A stretch of DNA of 64,000 bases. Source: a virus. Both the position numbers and the translations under genes were made by a program. This document shows, in pieces, positions 10,798 to 18,859 of this stretch (the first letter of the stretch is position 1; each line of letters opens with the position of its first letter). The notes beneath the pieces are model-generated. The model was not told where the DNA came from. It searched no databases and saw nothing but the letters and a program-made list of their open reading frames with translations. The stretch spans positions 78,582 to 142,581 of the IMG/VR virus record IMGVR_UViG_3300045412_000261. One strand, written 5' to 3'.

Positions 10798-11921
10798 TAT
10801 TTACTGACTTTAAAATATATAGAATCATCAATTGTTTTTTCAATGTCTCCTCCATCCATTTTCACTTTAATTAAAACTTTATAATATCGATTTGGAAGAA
10901 ATGTATTAAAATTTACTTTAAAATAATTTCCTTTACTATCACAGCTTATTACATTATTATCATCAAATGGGACAACATACATAGATGTTTGTTCATCTTG
11001 TATAGCATAGTAAGAAGATGTTGGTAATCTTTTACTTGATATATAATTAGATGATGTAGAATATGTTTTAACTGGGATTCTATCTCTTACTAAGAATCTA
11101 AATTTTGTTTTATCTGTTGGGTAGTAAGATGCTTTTTTATTTTTTAAATGTATGATGAAGTCTTCATTAGGTACTTGAGTGAATGAAGATGTTCCGGAGA
11201 AGTCTGCATCATTCCATACGATATCTATTCTTGGTATGAATATAGTGTGAGTTTCCCTGCCGAAAAATTTGATTGAGCCCATTTCTTCTGAACTCTTTTC
11301 ATCAACATCACTTCTTTTTATTATAAGTCCATTATTTTGAATAGAACCTGAAATCCATTTGTGAACAATGTTAGTTATGTCCATTCTAATATCAGGAATT
11401 TCTTGATCAAATGACTGTGATGCAACATAACCACTTTGGTAGTACCAATTACCACCTCCTTTTTGAGTAACATAAGAACCTGTAGTTCCAGCAACAAAAG
11501 AACCAGTAGTCCATTTTTTACCTGTATTGTTAAAATAACCATCTCTATATGTCCACGAGACTCCTTCTTTTATATAAGGTGCAGCAATAAAATATCCTTT
11601 TCCTTGATTCCACGATTGACTCACTGGATAAGCATATAAAGAATATGATAAAGATAAATTTTCTGCTTGAGCGGAGAATAAATTAAGGTAATATTTACTA
11701 GATTTTTTTATAGTTCCATTTTGAATTAATTTATTTATCTCAGCAGTATCTAGTTGCAATAATATTCTAGAATTGTAGTTATAATCCCAATAGATATTAT
11801 CAGAATCTATTGTTTTTGCTGTTATTTTTTCCAACTCAATTATTTGATCTAAACCTGTATTCATATCAGGTTTTCTCTCATAAATAGTTGCGTCTCTTGT
11901 TGGATATACTGAATATTGCAT
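10797..11921 (-). CDS. DNRLRE-like baseplate/fibre protein
   Basis: 374 residues. The N-terminus YPTRDATIYERKPDMNTGLD resembles DNRLRE-type carbohydrate-associated domains (the pattern is Asp-Ala-Thr-Ile-Tyr followed by an Asn-Thr-Gly loop). The middle (VHKWISGSIQNNGLIIKR) matches the second half of that fold. A second beta-domain follows. It sits directly after the gp6-like gene in transcription order. Exact position in the particle is unknown. Confidence 0.65.
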   Translation of the reverse strand: MQYSVYPTRDATIYERKPDMNTGLDQIIELEKITAKTIDSDNIYWDYNYNSRILLQLDTAEINKLIQNGTIKKSSKYYLNLFSAQAENLSLSYSLYAYPVSQSWNQGKGYFIAAPYIKEGVSWTYRDGYFNNTGKKWTTGSFVAGTTGSYVTQKGGGNWYYQSGYVASQSFDQEIPDIRMDITNIVHKWISGSIQNNGLIIKRSDVDEKSSEEMGSIKFFGRETHTIFIPRIDIVWNDADFSGTSSFTQVPNEDFIIHLKNKKASYYPTDKTKFRFLVRDRIPVKTYSTSSNYISSKRLPTSSYYAIQDEQTSMYVVPFDDNNVISCDSKGNYFKVNFNTFLPNRYYKVLIKVKMDGGDIEKTIDDSIYFKVSK

Positions 11922-11922
11922 T

Positions 11923-13809
11923 TTATGATAGATTTACTACTCTTCCTAATATGTCTTTATTTTTAAATTTAACTTCAAAAATAGATGGGTCTAAAGCAGG
12001 ATATAAAATATTATTTCTAGTCGCTGTAGCTATATCGTAATAATTTCCTGAATATCCCTCATCTTCTTTGTATTTATTATGTATATCAAAATTCAATATA
12101 TTTTTTACACCGGGTACATCCTTAATTAAACACATAACTTCACTTATATAAATAGGTTGACCTATCTGCATTTTATCATTAGAAAAATAATCTCTAAGAT
12201 TTGATAAACATTGTAAAAGAACTTCATTTGAATTATAAGTAGGGGATGTCAATATTTCAAAACTTATTGCTATATTAATAATGAAAGCATCTCTAATATT
12301 TATAGCGTCTGTCAACATCCTATATTGAAGTAAATAATTTTTAAGATTCATTTTTACTGCCATGTTTAAAGGAGTAAAATTCTTATTATTATCATATCCT
12401 AATAAATATAAATTTAAAGATAATGGATTTGGAACAAAATCAAATGTTCCATAGGCTCTAGTTTGTGCATCTCTTTCAATATGAGATTTAGCAATAGCTC
12501 CAAATTTAGGTGGCATAGTGTAACATCTTACCATATAGTCGTCTTTTGTCACCGCCCTATTTTGTGATGCAAAGTGATTTATAGCCTCCTCTCTTAAAAC
12601 TTCTATGGGCTTGTCAGAAATACCTCCTCTTGCTGGTTCTGGGTTATTTATAGCAAGAGATCCTATAGCTGCATTATATAGAGTAGAATCTAAAGCACCT
12701 AAAGGAGTAAGTACATTTATTGATGATATAGTAGTTATAGAATTAGCCGGAACATTATCAGGAATTCCTCCTCCTATTGTATATCGAACAGTTAAAGTAG
12801 TATTTGATGGAGCACTACCATAAGTCTTCGTGTACAAAAAGTTTTCAGGAGATATGCTTAAATCTACAATTCTTTCAAAATAGTTTAAACCAGATCCTAC
12901 ATTGAAAGGATTTGGTACAATTTCTTCGTCTACTTCACTACTAACACCTCCTCCAAATTGTATTTCAGTTCTGTCATCTAATCTAAGTCTAGTAACAAAT
13001 CTTTTTTCAGTTTGTAAATATGTCAATAAGTATGGAGCCGAGTCTCTATATTGAGATAAATTTTGATCATTATGCGGTAAATTCTGGACTGGAATAGGTA
13101 TTGTGTCTTGAGCTAAATAAGGAACTTCGTACCATTTATTTCCGTCCGAATCTGTTATGCTTAGTATTTCTAATACATTAGTTTCTGGTAAAGTTATCTT
13201 ATTGTAAGGTTTAGGTGTAGCAAACGTATATTCTCTAGATATAATAGTCCCAGAAACAGCTTTTACTTTTTTTCTAAACAAGTAGTTTTCAACTTCTCCT
13301 GTATTATCAATAGAATATACAGATATTTCAGTAGGGTCTAATGAAGAACTATATCTAAAATCAATAGAATCTATAGCCCTAAAAGTTACAGCTTCGTCAC
13401 TAGAAGCTATCATATTAGCATCTATAGCTAATGCATATTTAAAATCAGGTTTATTATTAGGTCCAGTTCCAGTAGCAGGAACTATTTGATATATATCCAA
13501 ATCTACAGATGCTCCTGTTATAAGGGCAGGTTTAAAACCTAAAGAATTAGCTATATTATATAAATTAATTTTTTCTTGTACAGTAGATAAAAGAGATTCT
13601 CTTAATTGTATATCAGTGTAAAAAGATAGAACATCTCCAACATAAGATGCTAACTCTATAAACATCATACCCGGGGAGGCTTCATTGAAATCATTATAAG
13701 TATCTGGAAAATAGTTTTTAGAAAAATCTATAAGAGATTGCCTAAATTCTCCAAAATCTTTATTTACATATTTTACATCCTTGCTAATTAAATTACTTCT
13801 TTTACTCAT
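11923..13809 (-). CDS. Baseplate wedge protein, gp6 / baseplate J-like
   Basis: 628 residues. N-terminal FSKNYFPDTYNDFNEASPGMM followed by ELASYVGDVLSFYTDIQLRES is the classic start of T4 gp6/J-like baseplate proteins. The central region has the alternating beta structure of that family, and the C-terminal part (PIYISEVMCLIKDVPGVKNI) matches the conserved end. It works as the wedge protein that joins around the hub and, with gp25, nucleates the sheath. Order gp25 then gp6 is the common myovirus arrangement. Confidence 0.88.
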   Translation of the reverse strand: MSKRSNLISKDVKYVNKDFGEFRQSLIDFSKNYFPDTYNDFNEASPGMMFIELASYVGDVLSFYTDIQLRESLLSTVQEKINLYNIANSLGFKPALITGASVDLDIYQIVPATGTGPNNKPDFKYALAIDANMIASSDEAVTFRAIDSIDFRYSSSLDPTEISVYSIDNTGEVENYLFRKKVKAVSGTIISREYTFATPKPYNKITLPETNVLEILSITDSDGNKWYEVPYLAQDTIPIPVQNLPHNDQNLSQYRDSAPYLLTYLQTEKRFVTRLRLDDRTEIQFGGGVSSEVDEEIVPNPFNVGSGLNYFERIVDLSISPENFLYTKTYGSAPSNTTLTVRYTIGGGIPDNVPANSITTISSINVLTPLGALDSTLYNAAIGSLAINNPEPARGGISDKPIEVLREEAINHFASQNRAVTKDDYMVRCYTMPPKFGAIAKSHIERDAQTRAYGTFDFVPNPLSLNLYLLGYDNNKNFTPLNMAVKMNLKNYLLQYRMLTDAINIRDAFIINIAISFEILTSPTYNSNEVLLQCLSNLRDYFSNDKMQIGQPIYISEVMCLIKDVPGVKNILNFDIHNKYKEDEGYSGNYYDIATATRNNILYPALDPSIFEVKFKNKDILGRVVNLS

Positions 13810-13811
13810 TA

Positions 13812-14324
13812 TTATAGTATTTGAGCTGCCAAATCATTATTGGAATTATATATTATTATGGTTCGATTAGCACCTCTTTCTGTTACGGAAAAATTTATTC
13901 TAACATTAACGGAATTTTCTGCTTCAGAATATCCGTAATTTTGATTCCCTCCAATAACAACATCTAGACTTATAAGTACTATATAAGGTAGCCAAAAACC
14001 GATATCCTCTTCTAAAGATGTTTCTAAAAAACCTCTATTAAAAGAACTATTTTGCTCAAATACAAAATCTCTTAAGATAGTTCCAAAAGTAGGATGCATA
14101 TATCTCTCTCCTTTTCTAGTCATTAGTAAATTTATTAAATTACTAATAGCTTGATCTTCTGTTGTATAAGATAATTGAAAAGCTCCAACATCTCTAGCGG
14201 GTTTTTTATTATAAGCTTCTAATGGACTTTTAACATAAGTATTTCGATTAAAAGGAAGTAGTATGCCTACTGCTTTATCTAATTTTACATCAGGTGGATA
14301 TGCCTTATATATTATTCTAGCCAT
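13812..14324 (-). CDS. Baseplate wedge protein gp25-like (GpW/gp25 family)
   Basis: 170 residues. The gp25-like core is residues about 50-110: TEDQAISNLINLLMTRKGER, then MHPTFGTILRDFVFE and a conserved acidic helix before WLPYIVL. gp25-like proteins link the wedge to the first sheath ring. Slightly longer than the usual 120-140 residues because of an N-terminal extension. Two bases separate it from the gp6-like gene, consistent with coupled expression. Confidence 0.88.
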   Translation of the reverse strand: MARIIYKAYPPDVKLDKAVGILLPFNRNTYVKSPLEAYNKKPARDVGAFQLSYTTEDQAISNLINLLMTRKGERYMHPTFGTILRDFVFEQNSSFNRGFLETSLEEDIGFWLPYIVLISLDVVIGGNQNYGYSEAENSVNVRINFSVTERGANRTIIIYNSNNDLAAQIL

Positions 14325-14743
14325 TATTTTATTTTTTCCGCTTTCTTAAGCACAGGAGTATAATTTCTAGAAAGTAGCTTATTCATTAAATTACCTCCTT
14401 CCGATGAAGGTAATACTACTTTTCCATCCATATCAATAACAGGTTCATTTAGATAAGAATTTGATACGTTCGTATTTTCTGTGGTAACAGAAGGGCCGTA
14501 ATCCATTTCAGAACTATTAAAAGGAGAAGTACCTGAAAGTAAGGAATCTAAAGACTTATAAGTTTTTGACTTATCGTTTTCATTTTTATATATAGGGGTT
14601 GTAATCTTATTTGAATTTATAGAAGTGCTAAAATTACTATATGATAATTTATTAAATTCATCCCTAATAATAGATCTTACTTCTTTTTTTAGTTCTTGGG
14701 ATATCTCTTTTATTAAAAATTTTATAAGTGAGTTCTTATCCAT
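14324..14743 (-). CDS. Small tail-region protein of unknown function
   Basis: 139 residues. An amphipathic N-terminal helix (about 1-35, Lys/Glu-rich) is followed by a Ser/Asn-rich, probably flexible segment and a short basic C-terminus. It overlaps the gp25-like start by one base. The late-type AT element TATTTATTATAAA (14745-14757) is immediately upstream. I do not recognise the family; position suggests a baseplate or tail assembly role. Confidence 0.6.
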   Translation of the reverse strand: MDKNSLIKFLIKEISQELKKEVRSIIRDEFNKLSYSNFSTSINSNKITTPIYKNENDKSKTYKSLDSLLSGTSPFNSSEMDYGPSVTTENTNVSNSYLNEPVIDMDGKVVLPSSEGGNLMNKLLSRNYTPVLKKAEKIK

Positions 14744-14769
14744 GTTTATAATAAATATTTATTTTGTTA

Positions 14770-16722
14770 TCAATTTAAAAAATTAACTTGAACTATTTTA
14801 CTAAGGTCAACTAATTCATGAGATATATGAGCATAATTATCTTTATATAAATAAATTTCTAATTCTTTTCTTATGCAATCAGAATTAACTAATAATTTTT
14901 TCTCTACGAGCATAGAATCTTCTAATATAAATAAATTAGTATTAAGTAATTTGTTTATATCAGTATTGTATTTAAACTTATTCCCTACAATATACCAACC
15001 CGGCTTACAGTTTTCTCTTATTATTAATATCAAATAAACTACATCTGAAATAATAGCTTGAGTTCTTTTACTTTTTATTATCGAGACTATTTTATAAAAA
15101 TGACCATAACATCTTCCATCAGGATATATGTAATTAATTGGTATGCTTATTAAATCTAATTCAGGATTATAGGGGATTCCAGGGTTTCCAGGTCCACCTG
15201 GTCCATTAGGCCCTCCAGGCCCTCCAGGTTGTCCTGGCGGATTACCTGCACTTGGTCCTTCCGAAGGTGAAGAATTACCTTCACCTTGTGGTGTTCCGGG
15301 TAAATTTGCAGGAGTACCATCTGGTTCTGTAGCATTTCCACCAACTTCGGGAGTAGGATTTGTATTAGTATTACTAGCACCTCCTAGAGTTCCTGGTAGT
15401 TTTACATTAATTGAATTTATATAAGAGTCGATAGATAAATCAGGTAAATTACTAGATGGATTACCTATTGAATTAGTTTCAGATTCAGAACCTCCGGGCA
15501 TATCAGGAGAAGATGTTATAGAGCCTCCCACTTTACCGTCCATTCCGGGTATGCTATTTGTGAAGCCCGTAGGAGCAACTCTTGATAATCCATCAGTACC
15601 TAATTTGTAATTTGCAGGTAGTGCAGGAGGTTGTGGAAATCCTTGTGGACATCCTCCTTGCCAAAAAGGACTTATCGTATATCTTTGAAGAGCTAATATG
15701 CTAGGAAGCCATTGAGAAACTAAAGAGGGTCCAGCAGCTGTCGCTATTCCAGATATTCCGGCTACATTTTTTAATTGTTCCCATAACCCTTGAACAAAGT
15801 CAATAAGATCATCAAAATCAACATCATGTATATCTGTAGTTAATCTTATTTTAGATGCAGATAAATATAATGTTTTTTTAGCAATTAGCATCATATCATC
15901 TTTTTTTGCCTGCATAACAATCCTATCCGCATTTGTAGCAGATTGAGCTTTACTAAAACTTGGAATACTAGATAAAGGAGCGGGACAAGCTCTTACAGAA
16001 ACAAACCTAGATAATGCTTGATCAGAGGTCCAGTAAGTTGTGGAAAAATCATTTGCAGCATCCTCTATCGCATAAGATAATGAATCTTTTATTTGTCTAT
16101 TTGGTATATCTTTAACTTCGTTTGGTAATGGTTTATTAGGACCTAAAGGTTTATTTGCCACTATCGTTATTGGATTCCCTGCCTTACCGGATTTCCATGT
16201 AGGTTGAACAGCATGTTGTGGATGATTTCCAGTTCCAATACCTAATCTAATTGAAGATCCTCCTCTCCCCGTAAAAGTTGTATCTCCTTCAAACGGTTGC
16301 ATAAAATTAAAAGTGTAAGGCCTAGTAGGAAATGTATTACCGGGTTTTACAAATTCGGGTGCAGGTTTATTATCTTTAATTTTAGACCTATTAGTTACAT
16401 GAGGGATTTGATTTATTACCGGATCATTCGTGGTATTTATCGGGAGAGGAATATAATACATTACTTTATCCAAATTGGGAGCATCTGTACCATCATATCC
16501 AGTTAACTCAAATACAACTACATGCTCTCCTTTTAATGGAATATTTCTAAAATTTGTAAATAAAGGTCTAGCATAATGAGCTCTAACATTACCTATTAAT
16601 GATTCCGGATGCAATTTTACTTTTACGGATCCTAGTGGAAGAATTCTACCTTTATCGTCTTTTTGATTTTTACCATACGCCTTAAAGGTCTCTATCACTT
16701 CCGCCGATACTAAATAGCCCAT
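14770..16722 (-). CDS. Baseplate hub protein, gp5-like OB-fold/beta-helix type
   Basis: 650 residues. The N-terminal 110 residues look like an OB-fold (VKVKLHPESLIG, GEHVVVFELTGYDG). Next comes GDTTFTGRGGSSIRLG with a PITIVANKP segment and YAIEDAANDFSTTYWTSDQ, a pattern I know from hub/spike proteins of T4-like phages. A Gly/Pro/Asn collagen-like linker (about 470-540) then leads to a separate C-terminal domain (about 545-650, DGRCYGHFYKIVSI). No lysozyme motif is visible. The linker and end domain are unusual additions. Overlaps the upstream gene by 41 bases. Confidence 0.65.
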   Translation of the reverse strand: MGYLVSAEVIETFKAYGKNQKDDKGRILPLGSVKVKLHPESLIGNVRAHYARPLFTNFRNIPLKGEHVVVFELTGYDGTDAPNLDKVMYYIPLPINTTNDPVINQIPHVTNRSKIKDNKPAPEFVKPGNTFPTRPYTFNFMQPFEGDTTFTGRGGSSIRLGIGTGNHPQHAVQPTWKSGKAGNPITIVANKPLGPNKPLPNEVKDIPNRQIKDSLSYAIEDAANDFSTTYWTSDQALSRFVSVRACPAPLSSIPSFSKAQSATNADRIVMQAKKDDMMLIAKKTLYLSASKIRLTTDIHDVDFDDLIDFVQGLWEQLKNVAGISGIATAAGPSLVSQWLPSILALQRYTISPFWQGGCPQGFPQPPALPANYKLGTDGLSRVAPTGFTNSIPGMDGKVGGSITSSPDMPGGSESETNSIGNPSSNLPDLSIDSYINSINVKLPGTLGGASNTNTNPTPEVGGNATEPDGTPANLPGTPQGEGNSSPSEGPSAGNPPGQPGGPGGPNGPGGPGNPGIPYNPELDLISIPINYIYPDGRCYGHFYKIVSIIKSKRTQAIISDVVYLILIIRENCKPGWYIVGNKFKYNTDINKLLNTNLFILEDSMLVEKKLLVNSDCIRKELEIYLYKDNYAHISHELVDLSKIVQVNFLN

Positions 16723-17134
16723 CTTGTAATTCTTTATCTATGCCTGTAAATTCTTTTAATAAGTCATCATCCCCTTTTTGTAACATCTTTAATTCCGTCA
16801 ATTCTTTTTGTGTTTCTAGAGATAATTCTTGAAGTAAATGCTCTTTTTCCTCCTCAGTTAAATTAAAATCACCATTAGATATAGACGATGCTCTACTATG
16901 CATTCTTTGTACAATAGCTGCCATTTTTATAAGTTGGTCATCATTTTTAACCATAACATCAAAAAATTCTTTAACAACAGGTAAAACAACAACAGCATCA
17001 TTTATACTTTGTACAACTCCATCTAATCCTTTTAGCGTCTTATCTAATTCTTTCCCTCTTTTCTTTGAGTTACTGTAAATCTCTTTTAATAGATTTGACA
17101 TGCTAAAATCATCAAATAATTTTATATCATCCAT
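16682..17134 (-). CDS. Conserved helical phage protein in baseplate operon
   Basis: 150 residues, nearly all helical, acidic C-terminus. The N-terminal part (FSMSNLLKEIYSNSKKRGKE and DAVVVLPVVKEFFDVMVKND) resembles a small conserved protein next to hub genes in T4-like phages of aquatic bacteria. Its last 41 bases overlap the start of the gp5-like hub gene, so the two are probably translationally coupled. Function unknown; a hub assembly or tape-associated chaperone is a guess. Confidence 0.6.
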   Translation of the reverse strand: MDDIKLFDDFSMSNLLKEIYSNSKKRGKELDKTLKGLDGVVQSINDAVVVLPVVKEFFDVMVKNDDQLIKMAAIVQRMHSRASSISNGDFNLTEEEKEHLLQELSLETQKELTELKMLQKGDDDLLKEFTGIDKELQDGLFSIGGSDRDL

Positions 17135-17135
17135 A

Positions 17136-17795
17136 TTATTTTTTCATGTATTTATTAAATTGTAAATCAAAATCATCTTTAAATATTTTTACTATTTTAG
17201 TGATTCTATTAGTATTAGTCATAGGGATGTTAGATCGTTCTCTTATTAATACATATAATGCTTTCTTATTAAATGCATATAAAGATTTTCGATGTTTAAA
17301 GATGTCTATAATAGAATCTGCAATAGATTTATCTAAATTGTTTTTAAATGTATGTCTAAATTTTTCATATAAATCATCTGTCCATAAATTCATAAAGTCA
17401 TCTAAAGATTCTTTATAATGTTTAATCACCACCTCATTTATTATATCTCTTTCTTCATCTATCTCCCATAACTCTGCTTCTCCTACTCTATTTTTATAAC
17501 CTTTTTTATTCTCCATAATAAGATAATTTATGGCAATACGGGTAAAAAAAGAATAGGCTTTAGCTCTTTCTTCATTATATCGATGCATTTTTATAGTCAA
17601 CATGGAAACTAATTGACAATGTAAATCTTCGTAAGGTAAATCAATGTACATGTATTTACCCATGTTTATTAAATTCTCCGCTAGTTTACAAAATGCAGGA
17701 TAAATGTTAGTTTCATATATTATATTTTTTTCTTTTTGTGAGTTTGAATTATTATAGTTTACTATAGAATTTTGTACGGTTTCATCAAAATACAT
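17136..17795 (-). CDS. Late-transcription sigma factor, T4 gp55-like
   Basis: 219 residues. Residues about 45-110 show sigma-70 region 2: LPYEDLHCQLVSML, then MHRYNEERAKAYSFFTRIAINYL and a basic stretch (NKKGYKNR). This matches the layout of T4 gp55, where region 2 binds the core polymerase coiled coil and reads late promoters. A C-terminal helical part (about 125-219) is longer than in T4 gp55 (185 residues). The gene follows a terminator (17828-17855), so it may be transcribed on its own. No TAnnTTTG promoter is seen before it. Confidence 0.75.
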   Translation of the reverse strand: MYFDETVQNSIVNYNNSNSQKEKNIIYETNIYPAFCKLAENLINMGKYMYIDLPYEDLHCQLVSMLTIKMHRYNEERAKAYSFFTRIAINYLIMENKKGYKNRVGEAELWEIDEERDIINEVVIKHYKESLDDFMNLWTDDLYEKFRHTFKNNLDKSIADSIIDIFKHRKSLYAFNKKALYVLIRERSNIPMTNTNRITKIVKIFKDDFDLQFNKYMKK

Positions 17796-17827
17796 TTTTT
17801 CTTTAATTTTATAATTTTATATTAAAT

Positions 17828-17855
17828 AAAAAAGTCACCCTAAAAGGTGACTTTT
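17828..17855 (-). terminator. Intrinsic terminator
   Basis: On the minus strand the hairpin AAAAGTCACC / GGTGACTTTT with a short loop is followed by a T-run. It lies just after the stop of the 17864-18166 gene and before the gp55-like sigma gene, separating the two transcripts. Confidence 0.75.
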
Positions 17856-17863
17856 CATGTTGA

Positions 17864-18166
17864 TTATTTTTTTTCCGAAGTGAAAAGTAAATCTAAATCT
17901 TCTATTGTCTTACTTAACTCTTTAAAAACTACCCCTACTTCGTCATCTGATTCAAAAGCTCCAATCCTATCTAAGGTTCTCATTGTTGCTAGTGAATCTC
18001 TTACTCTTGCTCTTATTGATAATATTACATTAAAATAATTATCATTTTCTTTCTCTAAATCATTTAAGTACTTTTCTGTTTCTTTTAGTAATTTTTCATT
18101 TTTAGAGAAATTTATTATGGCTATATATAAAAGTATTACGTTTAATATTATTGATGCTATTAACAT
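17864..18166 (-). CDS. Small membrane-anchored coiled-coil protein
   Basis: 100 residues: one N-terminal membrane segment (about 2-20, IASIILNVILLYIAII), then a charged coiled coil and the segment MRTLDRIGAFESDDEVG followed by VFKEL, which I associate with a conserved short protein of T4-like phages. The following terminator ends this transcription unit. Function unknown. Confidence 0.65.
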   Translation of the reverse strand: MLIASIILNVILLYIAIINFSKNEKLLKETEKYLNDLEKENDNYFNVILSIRARVRDSLATMRTLDRIGAFESDDEVGVVFKELSKTIEDLDLLFTSEKK

Positions 18167-18177
18167 GTATTTATTTT

Positions 18178-18777
18178 TTATGGAGAAATCATTTGTCTTG
18201 CTGCGTCTGTGGAAGCCATAATGATTGATCCCAATGTTACTTTTTTAGTTTCTGGGATTTGTAAATATTTGGATGCAGTGTCATCGTATAGCCCCGCCTG
18301 AATTTTTATTGATACGTATTCATTGTAAGATAAAGTCACATATTTCTGTAAAAGATATAAAGATTTATCGGAGGCTACTAGAAATTTAGCTCCGTCATTA
18401 AATTTATATCCTCTGTTTAGATTTTTTCTATGCCAATCCGAAGTTTCTTCTACAAAGAATGGATCCTCGTCAACTCCACATAAACCAATAGAATTAAATA
18501 AAGCAGCAACTGTAAACTCCTCTAAATTAAAATCTAAAGCAATTTCTGTAGACTTATACAATTTGCATAGACCTAACCCAAAATTATAAGTGTTAATTGC
18601 AAAATGTAGTAAACCTCCTTCGTAGCAGTAATTGTTGTCCAAAAACATAGAAGCAGGCGAACTTTTTAATGTAGTTTCATAGTCGGTTAATAACTTCAAG
18701 AACTTTTCTTTTCTTTCGCCTACTACTCGCAATTCTAATAAATCCGTAAATTCTTTAAACAACTCTTGTGATTTCAT
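18178..18777 (-). CDS. HD-domain-like protein with lost catalytic residues
   Basis: 199 residues. The layout is that of a phage HD phosphohydrolase: GGLLHFAINTYNFGL at about 54-68, then AALFNSIGL where active relatives have LFHDLGK, DP..F and WHRKNLNRGYKF, and a late block SLYLLQKYVTLSYNEYVSIK with GLYDD. The His-Asp pair is replaced by Phe-Asn, so metal-dependent hydrolysis is doubtful; it may be a structural or regulatory relic. It lies 11 bases before the small membrane protein gene. Confidence 0.65.
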   Translation of the reverse strand: MKSQELFKEFTDLLELRVVGERKEKFLKLLTDYETTLKSSPASMFLDNNYCYEGGLLHFAINTYNFGLGLCKLYKSTEIALDFNLEEFTVAALFNSIGLCGVDEDPFFVEETSDWHRKNLNRGYKFNDGAKFLVASDKSLYLLQKYVTLSYNEYVSIKIQAGLYDDTASKYLQIPETKKVTLGSIIMASTDAARQMISP

Positions 18778-18859
18778 AAAAACTTTTTTGGTGTAACAAT
18801 TTATTTATTATTTTTGTTTATTTTGTGCCATTCTTTTATTTGAGCCGGGGACATATTTC

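Noticed and set aside
17146-17418. 90-codon plus-strand ORF opposite the sigma factor gene
   Set aside because: Antisense shadow of the sigma-region-2 coding sequence.
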